From Edaphobacter bradus (GTDB lineage: Bacteria; Acidobacteriota; Terriglobia; Terriglobales; Acidobacteriaceae), in contig NZ_JAGSYF010000004.1 in assembly GCF_025685645.1 (NCBI RefSeq), forward strand, positions 545,431 through 609,430: 64,000 nucleotides of DNA. The letters run 5' to 3'. Below, piece by piece: positions 62,739 to 64,000 of the stretch. The notes beneath the pieces were generated by a model. It ran no database searches, was not told where the DNA came from, and was given only the letters and a program-made list of their open reading frames with translations. The position numbers and the translations under genes were made by a program. Within the stretch, counting starts at the first letter, position 1, and each line of letters begins with the position of its first letter.

Positions 62739-62758
62739 TATATGACGAGCGTCATATA
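62739..62758. promoter_or_regulatory. Perfect 20-bp palindrome, candidate TetR operator
   Basis: TATATGACGAGCGTCATATA: nine-base arms with a two-base centre. It lies 51 bases before the TetR start and about 125 before the SDR start, in their divergent gap. TATGACG-type arms are common for TetR-family operators next to such oxidoreductase genes. Confidence 0.75.
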
Positions 62759-62883
62759 CGCAAACGACCTCGTTGAGCAGGCCCTTAGCAAAGCGAATCT
62801 CGCGGAGCTGGTACGCGGCGTCGGCTAAATTTACCCGAAACTGTAACCGACACGAACATGTTTGATCCGAAGGAGTGACGACA

Positions 62884-63645
62884 ATGGGTAGGCTAGCGGA
62901 CAAGAATATCCTTATCACCGGCGGCAACAGCGGCATTGGCCTGGCCGCCGCGCAGGAATTCGACGCTGAGGGCGCGCGCGTCGCGATCTGCGGCTTGAAT
63001 GAGACGACGCTGCAGGCGGCTAACGAGACGCTTGGAGCCGGAAGTCTCGCGGTTCGGACGGACGTCAGCAATCTCGCCGACCTCGACACGATGTTCGCCA
63101 CGATCAAGCGGGAGTTTGAGTACCTGGACGGCGTCTTCGTAAATGCAGGTTACAGCGAGTTCCTTCCGTTCGAAGACGTGACGGAGCAAAGCTTCGACAG
63201 GGTAGTAAACGTCAATTTCAAAGGGGTTTACTTCACGATTCAAAAGGCCTTGCCGCTACTCAGGGAGGGCTCGTCTGTAATCATCAATGCGTCCGTTGGC
63301 GCCCGCAAGGGATGGCCGACAACTTCGACCGTCTCGACATGCAAGGCCGCGGTCGTCCATCTCGCTCGAATCCTCAGCGCCAAACTCGTGGACCGCGGGA
63401 TTCGCGTGAATACCCTAAGCCCAGGCCCGACGGACACGGCGATGTTTGGTCGCTTCCCAAGCGAAGAGCAAGGCGAGGCGGTTAAGCACGTCCTCCGAAC
63501 CAACAATCCGAGCAAGCGGATGGCCGATCCGTTGGAAATTGCGAAGCTGGCAGTTTACCTCGCGTCAGACGAATCTGCGTACGTCGTCGGGGCAGACTTC
63601 TTGATCGACGGCGGGGTCACGGCCATTTCGGGCGTAGGCGCCTGA
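62884..63645 (+). CDS. Short-chain dehydrogenase/reductase with missing catalytic tyrosine
   Basis: 253 residues from the ATG at 62884 (AAGGAG eight bases upstream; a GTG at 62875 is too close to it). Rossmann fold with cofactor motif ITGGNSGIGLA (residues 11-21), NAG at 87-89, and the substrate serine S137 in INASVGA. The catalytic YxxxK should read Y150-S-x-x-K154 but the sequence is STVSTCKAAV: the lysine K154 is present and the tyrosine position is V150. Other parts (RVNTLSPGPTDTAM, VVGADFLIDGGVTA) are normal. Presumably regulated by the divergent TetR. Either non-catalytic or using another acid residue. Confidence 0.9.
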   Translation: MGRLADKNILITGGNSGIGLAAAQEFDAEGARVAICGLNETTLQAANETLGAGSLAVRTDVSNLADLDTMFATIKREFEYLDGVFVNAGYSEFLPFEDVTEQSFDRVVNVNFKGVYFTIQKALPLLREGSSVIINASVGARKGWPTTSTVSTCKAAVVHLARILSAKLVDRGIRVNTLSPGPTDTAMFGRFPSEEQGEAVKHVLRTNNPSKRMADPLEIAKLAVYLASDESAYVVGADFLIDGGVTAISGVGA

Positions 63646-63724
63646 GTCTCGTTTCAGAGAGTCGAGGCCGTTCCAGTTACCGCTCAGGCAAGGGACGGCT
63701 CGCATCGCTAATCCCCGTCACGCT

Positions 63725-64000
63725 TTGATCGCAACTCACACCAACGATTCAGCGCCCCAGAAGCCCAAGTCAGCGCTCCGAGGCCTGCTGCAGCGTCTCG
63801 GCTTGGCGTTTCTCGCATGCACGCTCGTCATCGGTGCGACCGCCACGGCGAATGCCACCTCGGCTCGAGACGAAGCAGCCGTTCGCGGGCTCGGAGATGC
63901 CTTTGCTAACGCTTTCCTTCAGAAGAATGCCGAACTCCGAGCGTCTATCTTCGCCGAAGATGGAACCTTCGTGACGCCGCAGGGTGACTTTCTGCAAGGG
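63725..64000 (+). CDS. Secreted DUF4440/SnoaL-like protein, 3' end outside window
   Basis: Frame open from before 63650 to the right edge; the only plausible start is the TTG at 63725 (no ATG or GTG in frame). A signal peptide (LQRLGLAFLACTLVIGATATANATSA) is followed by RDEAAVRGLGDAFANAFLQKNAELRASIFAEDGTFVTPQGDFLQG, the first helices of an NTF2-like SgcJ/EcaC or DUF4440 domain. These proteins bind small molecules or act as minor enzymes; no function can be assigned. The weak start makes a degenerate gene possible. Confidence 0.6.
   Translation, partial: MIATHTNDSAPQKPKSALRGLLQRLGLAFLACTLVIGATATANATSARDEAAVRGLGDAFANAFLQKNAELRASIFAEDGTFVTPQGDFLQG

Overview
The window reads as chromosomal DNA of a soil acidobacterium (class Terriglobia, Granulicella/Edaphobacter/Terriglobus type). 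This is inference from gene content: two VWFA-related proteins of the acidobacterial kind, a very large Oar-type TonB-dependent receptor with an N-terminal carboxypeptidase-regulatory-like domain, Tat-exported ferritin-like proteins, DinB-fold and DUF5996 proteins, and short dispersed repeats of the TTCTTCGCTNCGCTCAGAATGAC kind in gene gaps. The left part is GC-rich and compact; the right third (about 49-64 kb) looks lower in GC and is full of broken genes.

Layout. 0-4 kb: two VWA proteins (the first cut by the left edge), then a cysteine-synthase-fold enzyme and a Cys/Met PLP-dependent lyase/synthase. 4-9 kb: two paralogous Tat-exported ferritin-like proteins around a coiled-coil secreted protein and a DinB-fold protein, with related hairpin repeats. 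9-14 kb: a GH18-CE4-GT2 exopolysaccharide synthase/modification fusion and a GT39-like membrane glycosyltransferase. 14-25.7 kb: housekeeping genes (LolA-like, serS, PafA-like phosphatase, pyrD, purH, TPR protein, dgt, DUF4126). 25.7-33.8 kb: DUF5996 protein, and a LysR regulator divergent from an RND pump operon (pump, adaptor, outer-membrane factor).

33.8-49.1 kb is a polysaccharide-utilisation locus: GH3, SGNH/sialate-O-acetylesterase type, GH clan D alpha-galactosidase-like, a beta-helix protein with an apparent degenerate thioredoxin-like tail, the TonB receptor, a LacI regulator and a GH42 beta-galactosidase. Three related palindromic sites (AACGT[A/T]T core) lie at the promoters of the GH3/esterase pair, the receptor and lacI, which suggests one LacI regulon for a beta-/alpha-galactoside and acetyl-bearing plant glycan.

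49.1-64 kb is an accessory, decaying region: haem peroxidase, TMEM175 remnant, tRNA-Ser(CGA), a tyrosine-recombinase pseudogene, GNAT, truncated small ORFs, a lytic-transglycosylase remnant, a second RND pump operon (outer-membrane factor, adaptor, pump) with a divergent TetR regulator and a candidate operator, a 3'-half tRNA-Leu scar, a decayed ArsR/DinB/lipocalin-like cluster, and a TetR/SDR pair separated by a perfect 20-bp palindrome. A DUF4440/SnoaL-like gene runs off the right edge.

All family calls are made by reading motifs; no database search was run. Several start sites were moved inward from the longest open frame because a signal peptide, a ribosome-binding site or the family's usual N-terminus supports it.
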